Shown: positions 1-11,222 of the stretch, piece by piece
Numbering within the stretch: position 1 is the first letter of the stretch
How the letters are laid out: each line of letters opens with the position of its first letter
Assembly (NCBI RefSeq): GCF_017876405.1
Contig: NZ_JAGINW010000001.1
Location: 3,671,203 to 3,735,202, forward strand
Origin: Kibdelosporangium banguiense
Lineage (GTDB): Bacteria > Actinomycetota > Actinomycetes > Mycobacteriales > Pseudonocardiaceae
Length of the DNA stretch: 64,000 nucleotides
Direction: 5' to 3'
Position numbers and translations under genes: made by a program
Notes under the pieces: model-generated
What the model was told of the DNA's origin: nothing
The model's database searches: none
Seen by the model: only the letters and a program-made list of their open reading frames with translations

Positions 1-3135
<3,135 letters not shown>

Positions 3136-3282
3136 CGTGGCGAACCGCCCTTGCCTCGTCGCGCATCTCCCTGTTCTGCCGAAAAATTCCAGGCTGTATC
3201 GCAGACCGGCGCTTTCCACACTAGGGGCGATGGCTGGGCGGCGCACCCCCTCTTCGGGTCAAAGGTCCACCGGAAACCTTTA

Positions 3283-3297
3283 TGTCCATAGTGGACA
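3283..3297. promoter_or_regulatory. Dyad TGTCCA-TAG-TGGACA, possible operator
   Basis: A perfect 6-bp inverted repeat with a 3-bp centre lies about 150 bp upstream of the GAF-LytTR gene and just beyond the 3' end of the DUF1232 gene. A further GGTCCACC element lies about 15 bp to the left (3265-3272). The position suits an operator for the regulator-katG transcript. The function is inferred. Confidence 0.4.
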
Positions 3298-3305
3298 AAC
3301 GATGA

Positions 3306-3728
3306 TCATGGGTTCGCGCGGTCGAGCCCGGTCAGCCGAGTCACAGCGGCGAAGCCGTCGTCAGTGCCCGGCCAGTGTGCGCGCACAGCGTCAATGCCGG
3401 CGCGCCGGACAACACCTCGCAGCACGGCGGTGACGATGATGGCGTCATCGGCGTAGCCCAGCACAGGAATGAAGTCGGGAATCAGATCGATCGGAATAGC
3501 CAGGTAAGCCAGCAGCAACCCCAGCCGGATGCGTACACCCCGCGGCAACGTCTTGTCCGCGGCAAGTCGCCGAACCAGGCGCAGCACATCAGGCAGTACC
3601 CGCAGAGCCTCCCGAAGCAGCCCACCGCGCGGGCAGGCGACAAGCAGCACAACAACCAGGGCGACCCAGACCAGCAAGAGCGCCCCGGCGATGCCGAGAA
3701 CCAGATCCCACCAGAACGACCCAGTCAC
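3306..3728 (-). CDS. DUF1232 (YkvA-like) membrane protein
   Basis: Protein of 140 aa with one strong N-terminal membrane helix (VLGIAGALLLVWVALVVVLLVAC) followed by a DUF1232/YkvA module, recognised by the core LLAYLAIPIDLIPDFIPVLGYADDAIIV. The biochemical role of the family is not known. The GTG start at 3728 overlaps the TGA stop of the upstream tetR gene (GTGA), so translation is probably coupled and the TetR protein probably controls both genes. A longer in-frame start exists inside tetR, but the coupled GTG places the membrane helix at the N-terminus. Confidence 0.8.
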   Translation of the reverse strand: MTGSFWWDLVLGIAGALLLVWVALVVVLLVACPRGGLLREALRVLPDVLRLVRRLAADKTLPRGVRIRLGLLLAYLAIPIDLIPDFIPVLGYADDAIIVTAVLRGVVRRAGIDAVRAHWPGTDDGFAAVTRLTGLDRANP

Positions 3729-4339
3729 GGTGTGCCGGCGTCGGCTGACAGGGCGACCAGGAGCGGCTTGGTCAGGATGGTCATCTCGAGCGGCGTTCGC
3801 GGGCACCCGCGCTGCAGCCAGTCTGTCGCCACACCGATGAGTGCCCCGGCGACGAACGCCGCGGGAACGTCGTGCGCGTCGGCCTCGTCGTCCGTCGGCG
3901 TCAGGTAATGGGAGACATGGGCGGCTGCCGTGGAGCGGCGGCGCACATGCTCGATGACGCGTGCGCTTCCCGTCGGCCCTAGCAGGCTGCGGTAGAGGCC
4001 CGCGTGCTCGGCGAAATGCGTGAAGAAGGCCGTCAGCGTCGGGTCCGGGTCCTTGGAGGACTCGGACGGCTGGTCGCGGGTGGCATCGAGATCGACAACG
4101 ACCCCGATCAGGTCGTCGATCATCGACGTGCTGGCGGCCTCGGCCAGCTCATGCACGTCCCGATAGTGATCGTAGAACGTCGACCGGCTCACCTCGGCCG
4201 CCTCGACGACGTCGGCGACGCTGATCTGCGACAGGTCCCGCTCCTCGACGAGATCGATCAGGGCACGCTGCAGTGTCGCCCGGGTGCGCCGCACGCGCCG
4301 ATCGACAGGAGCGGCACTACTGCTCTCGGTCGTGGCCAT
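3725..4339 (-). CDS. TetR-family transcriptional regulator
   Basis: Regulator of 204 aa. The N-terminal helix-turn-helix is typical: RALIDLVEERDLSQISVADVVEAAEVSRSTFYDHYRDVHEL. The remaining ~140 residues form a variable ligand-binding domain. The start at 4339 follows the conserved placement of the HTH about 25 residues in; a longer upstream frame is unconvincing. It is coupled to the DUF1232 gene by a 4-nt overlap. A dyad at 4378-4389, within the short region upstream of its start, may be its own operator. The ligand cannot be predicted. Confidence 0.9.
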   Translation of the reverse strand: MATTESSSAAPVDRRVRRTRATLQRALIDLVEERDLSQISVADVVEAAEVSRSTFYDHYRDVHELAEAASTSMIDDLIGVVVDLDATRDQPSESSKDPDPTLTAFFTHFAEHAGLYRSLLGPTGSARVIEHVRRRSTAAAHVSHYLTPTDDEADAHDVPAAFVAGALIGVATDWLQRGCPRTPLEMTILTKPLLVALSADAGTP

Positions 4340-4377
4340 AGCTCCGAGCGTACATTCCCGCACAGTCGTCGATAAAC

Positions 4378-4389
4378 CTACATCTGTAG
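4378..4389. promoter_or_regulatory. Dyad CTACA-TC-TGTAG upstream of tetR
   Basis: A perfect 5-bp inverted repeat with a 2-bp centre lies 38 bp upstream of the tetR start codon, between tetR and the end of the multicopper oxidase gene. Size and position fit a TetR autoregulatory operator. Confidence 0.45.
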
Positions 4390-4407
4390 CCTTAATAGTG
4401 CCTGGGT

Positions 4408-5904
4408 TCAGGTCACGTGGAAGTTGGCCATCATGGCCATGTCCTCGTGCTCGAGGTTGTGGCAGTGTATGAGGTATCGGCCGGAGAAGGCCTCGAATCG
4501 CACTGCCACGTCGACGAACTCGGCTGGGCGGATGTCCACTGTGTCCTTCCAGCCCGCGTCGTACGGGCCGGGTTTGTGGCCGCTGCGACCGACCACCTGG
4601 AAAGGGGCGAGGTGGACGTGGATCGGGTGGTGCAGATCGGTGCTGAACCGCCAGATCTCCAGCTGCCCCCGGTTGATCGTGGCGCCGGTCGACTCCGGGT
4701 CGAACGCCTGTCCGTTCACCGCCCAGCCTTCCATGCCGTGCTTGTCGAGGAACTTGCGTTCGAACCGCCATTCGCGGGTCCGGACCGCCTGCGCCGGATC
4801 GATCTTGGGTACGTCGGAAAGCCTTGATGGCACAGTACTTTCGTCCTTCGCCTGGCGGGCGACCACGAAACGCATCACATGGGAGGTGGTGTCGCAATCG
4901 CCGAGGCGGTTGACCATCGTCACCTGGGTGCCGGGTGCGACGCCGGAGAAGTCCACCACGACGTCGAAGCGTTCACCCGGTGCGATGACCAGGGTCTGGT
5001 GGGTGACCGGCGCGGCGAGCAGGCCGCCGTCACTGCCGATCTGGATGAGCGGCATCCCGGGGTCGAGGGCGAGTTCGTAGCGGCGGGCGTTGGATGCGTT
5101 GACGATCCGGAATCGGTATCGGACCGCGTCGACTTCGAGCGACGGCCATGGCGCCCCGTTGACGAGGATGACGTCACCGAGCACGCCTTCCATGAAGTCC
5201 TGCTGCACGCCGTGCATTCCGGTCCCCGCGGGCAACAGGTCAGTCGGGTAGGCGAACGAGCCGTCGTCTTCGAACGCGCGATCGACGATCATCAGTGGGA
5301 TGTCCCGGTTGTCCTTCGGCAACGGCAAGGCGTCGTCCTCGTCGTCGTGCACGAGGTGAAAACCCGCCAGTCCCCGGTACACCTGCGGTCCGGTGAAGTC
5401 CATCCGGTGGTCGTGGTACCACAAGGTCGACGCTCGCTGGCGCATCGGATAGTCGTAGTCGTGCGTCCCGGTCCCCGCGGGCAACAGGTCAGTCGGGTAT
5501 CCGTCGTGCTCCGGTGGGGTGTGCCCGCCGTGCAAGTGGACAGTGACCGGGACGGACAACTGGTTGCGGTGCCGGACAACGCTGCGTCTTCCGCTGCGGG
5601 ACACGATGGTCGGGCCGGGGAAAGTGCCGTCGTAGCCGAAGATCCGCGTCTGGACACCCGGCAGGATCTCCACCGACGCCTCGCGTTGCACGATCTCGTA
5701 GTAGTCGGCGTTCGCGTCGGACCGCACGGGCTTCTTCACCGCGGGGATCGGTAGCGGAACGCCAAACGGTTGTGGCAGGGGAATCCGGCTGCGCACCAGC
5801 TCCCCGGTCTGGCCGGGGCGCAGGTCGATGCCACACCCGGTCGCCCCGATCGTGACCGCACCGCCCGCCAGCATCGTGAGGAACGTTCGACGTGACGAGT
5901 TCAT
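4408..5904 (-). CDS. Tat-exported multicopper oxidase
   Basis: Secreted copper oxidase of 498 aa, CotA/bilirubin-oxidase-like. An N-terminal Tat signal (SRRTFLTMLAGGA) is followed by a lipobox-like TGCG, so it may be an exported lipoprotein. Copper ligands are all visible: HLHGGH and WYHDH in the first domain, HPIHVHLAPF and HCHNLEHEDMAM in the last. Likely substrates are phenols, bilirubin-like compounds or metal ions; the sequence does not decide. The ATG at 5904 overlaps the stop of the upstream membrane-protein gene (ATGA), so the two are one transcription unit driven from the 6.3-kb divergent promoter. A 32-bp exact duplication inside the gene gives the residues PTDLLPAGTG twice, 83 codons apart. 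Confidence 0.92.
   Translation of the reverse strand: MNSSRRTFLTMLAGGAVTIGATGCGIDLRPGQTGELVRSRIPLPQPFGVPLPIPAVKKPVRSDANADYYEIVQREASVEILPGVQTRIFGYDGTFPGPTIVSRSGRRSVVRHRNQLSVPVTVHLHGGHTPPEHDGYPTDLLPAGTGTHDYDYPMRQRASTLWYHDHRMDFTGPQVYRGLAGFHLVHDDEDDALPLPKDNRDIPLMIVDRAFEDDGSFAYPTDLLPAGTGMHGVQQDFMEGVLGDVILVNGAPWPSLEVDAVRYRFRIVNASNARRYELALDPGMPLIQIGSDGGLLAAPVTHQTLVIAPGERFDVVVDFSGVAPGTQVTMVNRLGDCDTTSHVMRFVVARQAKDESTVPSRLSDVPKIDPAQAVRTREWRFERKFLDKHGMEGWAVNGQAFDPESTGATINRGQLEIWRFSTDLHHPIHVHLAPFQVVGRSGHKPGPYDAGWKDTVDIRPAEFVDVAVRFEAFSGRYLIHCHNLEHEDMAMMANFHVT
5219..5499. repeat. In-frame 32-bp exact direct repeat inside the multicopper oxidase gene
   Basis: The 32 bp at 5219-5250 recur exactly at 5468-5499. 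The offset is 249 bp, a multiple of three, so both copies encode PTDLLPAGTG in frame. The copy at 5468-5499 fits the usual family sequence after HLHGGHTPPEHDGY; the other lies where relatives have a variable linker. Confidence 0.9.
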
Positions 5905-6317
5905 CGGCGTGCCCGTCCGGCCGCGGACTTGTACACCCAGATGGCGAACAGGATCTGGGTCAGGACAAGGCTGACACCGACTGGGATGTGCCAGCCGACC
6001 ATACGGTTGGTGCCCAGGTCCGACTGCACCACCACCAACGCCAGCACCGCCACGCCCACGACGGGTGGCAGGAAGGACCCGCGGCCGGCCCACGTGTAGA
6101 CGATGGCCGCGACGAGCTGGAAGATCGATCCGCCGCCGAGCCATGCTGTGCCGATCTCGCCGTGCACGTCGAGAGCGTCGAAATCGCCGGACAAGTACAT
6201 CCCCGCGAGGATCGGCTGCGCTGCCATCATCGCCGCGACACCGGTGACGAGCACTCGCAGCACCCACAGCGTGACGCGCGGTTTCTTCACCGCAACGGCG
6301 GTATCAGCGACCGACAT
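5901..6317 (-). CDS. Small four-helix membrane protein
   Basis: Hydrophobic protein of 138 aa with about four predicted membrane segments (beginning LWVLRVLVTGVAAMMAA, FQLVAAIVYTWAG, VVGVAVLALVVVQ and VSLVLTQILFAIWVY). I do not recognise a catalytic motif. The start at 6317 has a strong GAGGGGGG ribosome-binding site 7 nt upstream. Its stop overlaps the multicopper oxidase start by four bases, so the two proteins are probably made together; a role in anchoring or electron supply for the oxidase is only a guess. The promoter region is shared with the divergent padR gene. Confidence 0.75.
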   Translation of the reverse strand: MSVADTAVAVKKPRVTLWVLRVLVTGVAAMMAAQPILAGMYLSGDFDALDVHGEIGTAWLGGGSIFQLVAAIVYTWAGRGSFLPPVVGVAVLALVVVQSDLGTNRMVGWHIPVGVSLVLTQILFAIWVYKSAAGRARR

Positions 6318-6364
6318 GCGATTTCCCCCCTCGCTCTCTCGGATCACCCAACACTAGCATTGCT

Positions 6365-6385
6365 ATATATCGCATTGCGATATAT
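6365..6385. promoter_or_regulatory. Perfect palindrome (ATATATCGCA-T-TGCGATATAT), PadR-type operator
   Basis: A perfect 10-bp inverted repeat around a single T lies in the 87-bp divergent region between the membrane protein/oxidase operon and padR. It is the only AT-rich patch nearby. PadR repressors commonly bind ATAT-rich dyads of this kind, so it very likely controls both directions. Confidence 0.75.
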
Positions 6386-6404
6386 TTCGGGATACCCTGC
6401 CCCA

Positions 6405-6734
6405 GTGGGACCTCAGGAGCTGAAAGGCCACCTCGACGGGCTGATCCTCGCCATGCTCGAAGCAGGTCCGCTACACGGCTACGCGGTGATCACGGCCCTG
6501 CGTGAGCACAGCAGCGGCGCGCTCGAGCTGCCCGCCGGCACGATCTACCCCGTACTACACCGGCTTGAGCGACGAGGCCTGATCGCCGGCACATGGTCGG
6601 AAGGTGCCGGACGCAAGAGAAGGATCTACGCACTGACCACCACCGGGCGCAAAGACCTGGCAGCGCAACGGGACAACTGGAATACCTTCTCGCGCCTGAT
6701 CAGCCGGGTATTGACCGCGGGCGGCACCCCATGA
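6405..6734 (+). CDS. PadR-family transcriptional regulator
   Basis: Short PadR-type repressor of 109 aa. The winged-helix core is clear: LILAMLEAGPLHGYAVITAL, then LPAGTIYPVLHRLERRGLIAG and the wing GRKRRIYALTTTGRKDL. The GTG at 6405 is the first start that gives a normal N-terminus (VGPQELKGHLDGLIL); no good ribosome-binding site precedes it, so it may be translated from a near-leaderless message. It overlaps the next gene by four bases (ATGA), the usual PadR plus HAAS-domain membrane protein arrangement. It probably represses both its own operon and the divergent oxidase operon through the palindrome at 6365-6385. Confidence 0.9.
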   Translation: MGPQELKGHLDGLILAMLEAGPLHGYAVITALREHSSGALELPAGTIYPVLHRLERRGLIAGTWSEGAGRKRRIYALTTTGRKDLAAQRDNWNTFSRLISRVLTAGGTP

Positions 6735-7396
6735 ACGCGATCGACGGCTACCTCGCTGACGTGGACCGCCTCCTGATCGGCAGCCGTGCCGCGCGCCGCG
6801 ATGTCCTCGATGAGCTGCGCGAAGGCCTGCGCTGCGCCGCGGACACGTACCATCGGCGCGGTCTGTCCATCACTGCAGCACAACACGCGGCCGTCCAGGA
6901 GTTCGGCACGGCAAGGGAAGTCGCGGTCGCGCACTCCCCGGAAACCGTCCTGCGTGACACCAAAGTGGGTGGTCGCCGGATTCTGGTGTTGTTGCTGTCG
7001 GCTCTGGCCGGCTGGCTGACATACATGGTGGCCATCGGCAGGCCCGTGGCCGCGCCGACGAGCGATCTCGCCCGCACCCTGTTCAACCTGAGCACGTTCA
7101 CGGTGCAGTACGCCCCCTCGGCCTGCCTGCTGTTCACTGCGACACTGCTCACCACCATCGGGATGAACTCCGCCCATCGGTGGGTCGGCCCACTGGCATG
7201 GAGTTGCGTCGCAACACTGGCCATGACGCTGCTGGCGATGATCGTGCTGCCGGCCACGATCGGCACCGACCTGATCAGCCAGCCGGCGGTCTACCTTGTC
7301 CTCGTCATGCCGATTATGACAAGTTGTGCTTTCGTCGAAGCCTGCCGCCAAGTCCGCTTCAGCACAGCACTCCGCCGCGCCCAAACCGTGTACTAA
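6731..7396 (+). CDS. HAAS-domain membrane protein, PadR partner
   Basis: Protein of 221 aa. The first ~75 residues form a HAAS/permease-prefix type helical domain (DGYLADVDRLLIGSRAARRDVLDELREGL, with EFGTAREVA). About four membrane helices follow. Such proteins are regularly encoded directly after PadR regulators, and many are thought to be anti-regulator or sensor partners, but the function is not established. The start ATG overlaps the padR stop. The stop overlaps the stop of the convergent transaminase gene, so this marks the left border of the biosynthetic cluster. Confidence 0.75.
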   Translation: MNAIDGYLADVDRLLIGSRAARRDVLDELREGLRCAADTYHRRGLSITAAQHAAVQEFGTAREVAVAHSPETVLRDTKVGGRRILVLLLSALAGWLTYMVAIGRPVAAPTSDLARTLFNLSTFTVQYAPSACLLFTATLLTTIGMNSAHRWVGPLAWSCVATLAMTLLAMIVLPATIGTDLISQPAVYLVLVMPIMTSCAFVEACRQVRFSTALRRAQTVY

Positions 7397-8487
7397 CGCG
7401 CCGCGCTGATCGAGGCCGCGAGCGCGTCCTCGAGTTCTTCCAGTCTGTGCCAGGGGATTTCGCCCAACGTGCAGATCCGGAAGAAGTCCGCGGCGAGTTT
7501 GCCCTGCGCGGCATAGCTGACATATCCGCGGTGCCGGAGCTGCGCATGCAAGGCCTTGTAGGACACCCCGAGCGGCAGGCGCAGCAACGTGACGCTGTTC
7601 GATCGATGTCGCTCATCGACCAATGTGGACAGACCGACTCGCGTGAACTGCGCCCTGACCAAGGCCGCACGTTCCCGATACAGCTGGATTCGCGCGGATG
7701 GGCCGCCGGTTTCGGCGAGCTCGGCCAGTGCTTCGTCCAGCGCGTACAGGATCTGCACGGCCGGGGTGAACGGGACTTCGCCCTTGCGCTGTGGCGCGAG
7801 ATAGGCAGCCGGGCTCAGGTATACCGATCGCGGTGGCGCCGCTTCGATTCTGGCCAGCCCTTTCGCGCTGCACAGCAGGAAAGCGACGCCCGGGAAGCCG
7901 TGCAGCCCTTTGCTGGCGGAGCCACAGATGATGTCGGCCGAGATGCCCGCCGGTTGCGGATCCTCGATCGCCAGGCTGCTGGTGGCGTCCACCACGAAGA
8001 CCGCGGCGGTCTTCGCGACCAATGCACCCAGTTCGGCGACCGGATTCATCAGCCCGGTAGTGGTTTCGTGCTGGACACACACGACAGCGTCGACATCGTC
8101 GTGGGCGGCGAGCTCGGCACAGACCGCTTCGGGATCGATCGGCTGGTTCCACGAACCGGCGACCTCGTGCACGCTGATGCCGTGCGCGGCAGCGACTTTC
8201 ACCATGCGCTCGCCGTAAACCCCGTTGTTCACCATCAACGCCGAGCGTCCGGCGCGCACGGAGCCGATGACGGCCATCTCCATGGCCGCGGTCCCGGAAC
8301 CAGTCACGACAATCGATTCGTGCGTGTCACCAAGACCGAGGCCGTGCGGCAGGTTTTCCCGGATTCGATTGAGCAATGAGGTGAATTCGGGCTCGCGGTG
8401 GCACATGTCGCCACGCAGCAGCGCGTCGCGGACTCGCTTGGACGTCCCCGCGGGGCCGGGGTTGAGCAGGATCAGTTCGTCGTCCAT
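7393..8487 (-). CDS. 2-Aminoethylphosphonate:pyruvate transaminase (PhnW-like)
   Basis: PLP enzyme of 364 aa, class V aminotransferase fold. It should interconvert phosphonoacetaldehyde and 2-aminoethylphosphonate with alanine/pyruvate. The match to PhnW extends over the whole length: LLNPGPAGTS, CHREPEF, HETTTGLMNPVAELGAL, VVDATSS (PLP Asp167), ASKGLHGFPG (Schiff-base Lys193), and the C-terminal FFRICTLGEI. In this context it supplies the third step after PEP mutase and phosphonopyruvate decarboxylase encoded at 17.5-19.5 kb. It is the last gene of a tight three-gene operon: its ATG overlaps the stop of the ABM gene by one base, and that gene follows a TcmI-type cyclase by 7 bp. This physically ties phosphonate and polyketide genes. 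Another class V transaminase role (e.g. serine/alanine-glyoxylate) is possible but less likely. Confidence 0.87.
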   Translation of the reverse strand: MDDELILLNPGPAGTSKRVRDALLRGDMCHREPEFTSLLNRIRENLPHGLGLGDTHESIVVTGSGTAAMEMAVIGSVRAGRSALMVNNGVYGERMVKVAAAHGISVHEVAGSWNQPIDPEAVCAELAAHDDVDAVVCVQHETTTGLMNPVAELGALVAKTAAVFVVDATSSLAIEDPQPAGISADIICGSASKGLHGFPGVAFLLCSAKGLARIEAAPPRSVYLSPAAYLAPQRKGEVPFTPAVQILYALDEALAELAETGGPSARIQLYRERAALVRAQFTRVGLSTLVDERHRSNSVTLLRLPLGVSYKALHAQLRHRGYVSYAAQGKLAADFFRICTLGEIPWHRLEELEDALAASISAAR

Positions 8488-8789
8488 CAGCGTGTCCCCG
8501 TGACGTGCTCGGCTACCTGGGTTGTCTCCATCCAGCCGCCGCGCCGGAACGGGGCCAGTGCTGCCCGATGGCCCAGGTGTTCGGCACTGTGCTCGAATTC
8601 GCGGAACGAAGCCTCGTCGGTCCAATCGGTGACGACGAAATACGCCGTGTCGTCCTCGGTGCCGCGCAGCAGCCACTGGTCCAGGTTCTCCGGCCGCAGG
8701 GACACGGTGCCGGCCATCTTTCGCCACACGGCTTCGAATTCCTGCGCCGACCCGGGTTTGACGTCGATACGAAGGATCACTCGGAACAT
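8487..8789 (-). CDS. ABM-fold monooxygenase/cyclase
   Basis: Single-domain protein of 100 aa of the antibiotic biosynthesis monooxygenase (dimeric ferredoxin-like) family: MFRVILRIDVKPGSAQEFEAVW at the start and TDEASFREFEHSAEHLGHR near the end. In type II polyketide clusters such proteins act as cofactor-free quinone-forming oxygenases or as cyclases of the later rings. The sequence does not distinguish these. It lies 7 bp after the TcmI-like cyclase and overlaps the transaminase start, so all three are made from one transcript. Confidence 0.82.
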   Translation of the reverse strand: MFRVILRIDVKPGSAQEFEAVWRKMAGTVSLRPENLDQWLLRGTEDDTAYFVVTDWTDEASFREFEHSAEHLGHRAALAPFRRGGWMETTQVAEHVTGTR

Positions 8790-8796
8790 CTCCGGG

Positions 8797-9162
8797 TCAC
8801 CGGCAATCGCACGAGGAACATGAGCGCGCGTGAGCCGCGTTGTCGGCCGTCCATGAATAGAACGGCTGCGCCATGGCGTCCTTCGGCTCTTTCCAACCGG
8901 GATCGTACGGCCGGATGTAGCGCGCCAGTTCCGTGTTCAGTTCCTGGTAGCGGGAGTGGGAACGAGCACGGTACAGCCGCTCGGAAATGTCGTCCTCCGC
9001 CTCGACGAGATGGAAGTAGAGACCGTGGAACCGCAGCAGGGTCCGGCGGGTGACGCCGATCATGTGCGGCAGTTCCGTCGAATCCGATGCGCGGAACGCA
9101 CCGGCGACGTTCTCCACGTTGTCCGGGTCCATTCTCGCCACGATCAGTGTGCGGTGTGTCAA
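8797..9162 (-). CDS. TcmI-type polyketide cyclase
   Basis: Protein of 121 aa of the TcmI/polyketide synthesis cyclase family, which closes a late ring of linear or pentangular aromatic polyketides. The family start (HRTLIVARM), the central FHGLYFHLVEAEDD and the C-terminal YDPGWKEPKDAMAQPFYSW are all present. I place the start at the TTG at 9162 (THRTLIVARM) because GAGGAGAAG precedes it at correct spacing. The C-terminal tail has an odd Cys-rich ending (CSSCDC). It is the first gene of a leftward operon with the ABM protein and the 2-AEP transaminase. Confidence 0.85.
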   Translation of the reverse strand: MTHRTLIVARMDPDNVENVAGAFRASDSTELPHMIGVTRRTLLRFHGLYFHLVEAEDDISERLYRARSHSRYQELNTELARYIRPYDPGWKEPKDAMAQPFYSWTADNAAHARSCSSCDCR

Positions 9163-9277
9163 GGGCTTCTCCTCACAGAGCGGCGAATCCTGCTGGGAGA
9201 TCCTGCCTGCCGGCCTTCGAGGAAATGTCGGCGATGATTGGAGATCGCACGCGGACAGGCCGTTGTACCCTGGCCAG

Positions 9278-10492
9278 ATGGGCGGGAGAGCTCCGACGGC
9301 AGTGCGCAGCGCGGCCGCTGAGGTCGCTTTGGTGTTGTGCGTCGGCGTGATCGGGGTGGTCGGCTCCGTACTCGCGGCCAGCAGGCAGCCAGACCGCACA
9401 CCGCTCGACGGCATCGCGTACCTGTTACTCGGCGCCGCGGCACTCGCCTTGGCCCTGCGCCACCGGCATCCGGCCATGACCTTGTTGGTGACGTTGGGCG
9501 CGGCGTTGACGTACCACGTGCTTGGCTACCCTTATGGGCCCGCGCCATTGGCTGCGTTGATCGCGACGTACACGGTGGTCTCCGCCGGCGGTCGCGGTGA
9601 TCGGTTGCTGGCGTTCGGCGTTGCCGGGGTGCTGGCCGGATACCCGATCGTCGAGCTGATCCCCGAGGTGCTCACCAACGAACGCTCCGCCGCGGCGGTT
9701 CTGGTGTGGGTGCTGATCATGCTCGCGGTCGTCGTCCTGGGCGAGAACGCCCGCGTCCGGCGCAGGTACCTCGCGGAGATCGAACGGCGCATGCTCGCGG
9801 CGGAGAAGTCCAGGGAAGAGGAAGCCCACCGGCGAGCCGGTGAGGAGCGGATGCGGATCGCACGCGAGATCCACGACATCACGTCGCACACCATCTCGGT
9901 CATCGCGATCCAGGCGAGCGTCGCCGCCGAGTCGATGAAGGACTACCCGGACTGCCCTGAGCAGGCTTATACGGCGATGACCACGATCCGCAAGGCCAGC
10001 AAGGAAGCGCTGTCGGAACTACGGGCCACCATCGGGGTCCTGCGGGACACGGGAGACCCTTCGGGCCCACGCAATCCGCCGAGCGGCCTCGCACAACTCG
10101 ACGATCTCATTGCGTCTACAATGGACGCAGGTCTGCCCGCGGATCTCATGGTCAGCGGGGAACCACGGCCGCTGCCCGCGGTGGTCGACCTGACCGCGTA
10201 CCGGATCGTGCAGGAATCCCTGACGAACGCCCTGCGGCATGCTCAGGCGTCGTGCGTGCGTGTCGGTGTGGACTATCGGCCCGATGGCATCGAGCTGGTG
10301 ATCGAAGACGATGGCCGCGCAAGTCCTGCCGCAGGAGGACAAGCGCCCAACCGGCCGGGCTTCGGGCTGCTGAGCATGGCCGAACGGGCCACCGCGATCG
10401 GCGGCGAGCTGACCACCGGACGGCGTGCCGGTGCGGGCTTCCGAGTACATGCCTGGCTGCCCACTCCCACGACCGGAGACGAATCACCATGA
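9278..10492 (+). CDS. Two-component sensor histidine kinase (NarL partner type)
   Basis: Membrane sensor kinase of 404 aa. Four to five hydrophobic segments in the first ~150 residues are followed by a HisKA_3 dimerisation domain with the phospho-acceptor in REIHDITSHTISVIAIQA. The HATPase domain ends with EDDGRA and GFGLLSMAERA. The stop overlaps the start of the response regulator gene (ATGA). The operon continues to an MMPL exporter, so the system may sense the cluster product or a cell-envelope signal and turn on export. Start ATG at 9278 is chosen because the longer frame upstream runs through the divergent promoter region. Confidence 0.88.
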   Translation: MGGRAPTAVRSAAAEVALVLCVGVIGVVGSVLAASRQPDRTPLDGIAYLLLGAAALALALRHRHPAMTLLVTLGAALTYHVLGYPYGPAPLAALIATYTVVSAGGRGDRLLAFGVAGVLAGYPIVELIPEVLTNERSAAAVLVWVLIMLAVVVLGENARVRRRYLAEIERRMLAAEKSREEEAHRRAGEERMRIAREIHDITSHTISVIAIQASVAAESMKDYPDCPEQAYTAMTTIRKASKEALSELRATIGVLRDTGDPSGPRNPPSGLAQLDDLIASTMDAGLPADLMVSGEPRPLPAVVDLTAYRIVQESLTNALRHAQASCVRVGVDYRPDGIELVIEDDGRASPAAGGQAPNRPGFGLLSMAERATAIGGELTTGRRAGAGFRVHAWLPTPTTGDESP

Positions 10493-11145
10493 TCCAGGTG
10501 CTGATCGCCGACGACCAGCCGCTGGTCCGGGCCGGTCTGCGGGCCTTGCTGGACAACAGCGACGACATCGAGGTGGTGGCCGAGGCCCAGGACGGCGCCG
10601 CAGCTGTCCAGGCCACCAAGGCGTTCCGGCCCGATGTGGTGTTGATGGACATCCGGATGCCTGTGCTGGACGGGTTGCAGGCGACCGCACAGATCACCGC
10701 GGACAAGTCGCTCGGCGACGTCCGGGTGATCATCCTGACCACGTTCGCGATGGACCAGTACGTCTTCGAGGCGCTGCACGCGGGCGCGAGCGGGTTCCTG
10801 GTCAAGGACGTTGAACCGGACGAGCTGCGCCGGGCGGTGAGCACCGTGATCCGTGGCGACGGCCTGCTCGCGCCTTCGGTCACTCGTAGGCTGATCGCGC
10901 AGTTCACACGTGGCGAGTCGGGCGGCTCGGACAGGCTCGTCGGCCTCACCGCGCGGGAGCGGGATGTGTTGTCGCTGGTCGGCGAGGGATTGTCCAACGC
11001 ACAGATCGCGGAGAAACTGGGGATGAGCCCGGCGACGGCGAAAACCCATGTCGGCCGGATCATGACGAAGACCGACGCGCATGAGCGTGCACAGCTGGTG
11101 ATCCTGGCCTACGAGGTGGGACTTGTGCGGCCTGGCTGGCTCTGA
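10489..11145 (+). CDS. NarL/LuxR-type response regulator
   Basis: Response regulator of 218 aa, partner of the overlapping upstream kinase. The receiver domain shows the acidic pair (IADDQ), the phospho-Asp in VVLMDIRMP, and K in FLVKD. The C-terminal LuxR-type HTH reads LTARERDVLSLVGEGLSNAQIAEKLGMSPATAKTHV. The likely target is its own operon and the MMPL gene 77 bp downstream. Confidence 0.93.
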   Translation: MIQVLIADDQPLVRAGLRALLDNSDDIEVVAEAQDGAAAVQATKAFRPDVVLMDIRMPVLDGLQATAQITADKSLGDVRVIILTTFAMDQYVFEALHAGASGFLVKDVEPDELRRAVSTVIRGDGLLAPSVTRRLIAQFTRGESGGSDRLVGLTARERDVLSLVGEGLSNAQIAEKLGMSPATAKTHVGRIMTKTDAHERAQLVILAYEVGLVRPGWL

Positions 11146-11222
11146 ACTACCACAACTGGAGTACGTGGGCGACGTCGTGAGGCGGACGTCAGCCACCGCA
11201 TCCGTCCCTAGCGTGGACGGTC

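Noticed and set aside
5892..6734. 280-codon rightward frame reaching into padR
   Set aside because: Only the last 109 codons look like a protein (PadR). The earlier part is antisense to the membrane protein gene and crosses the operator palindrome.
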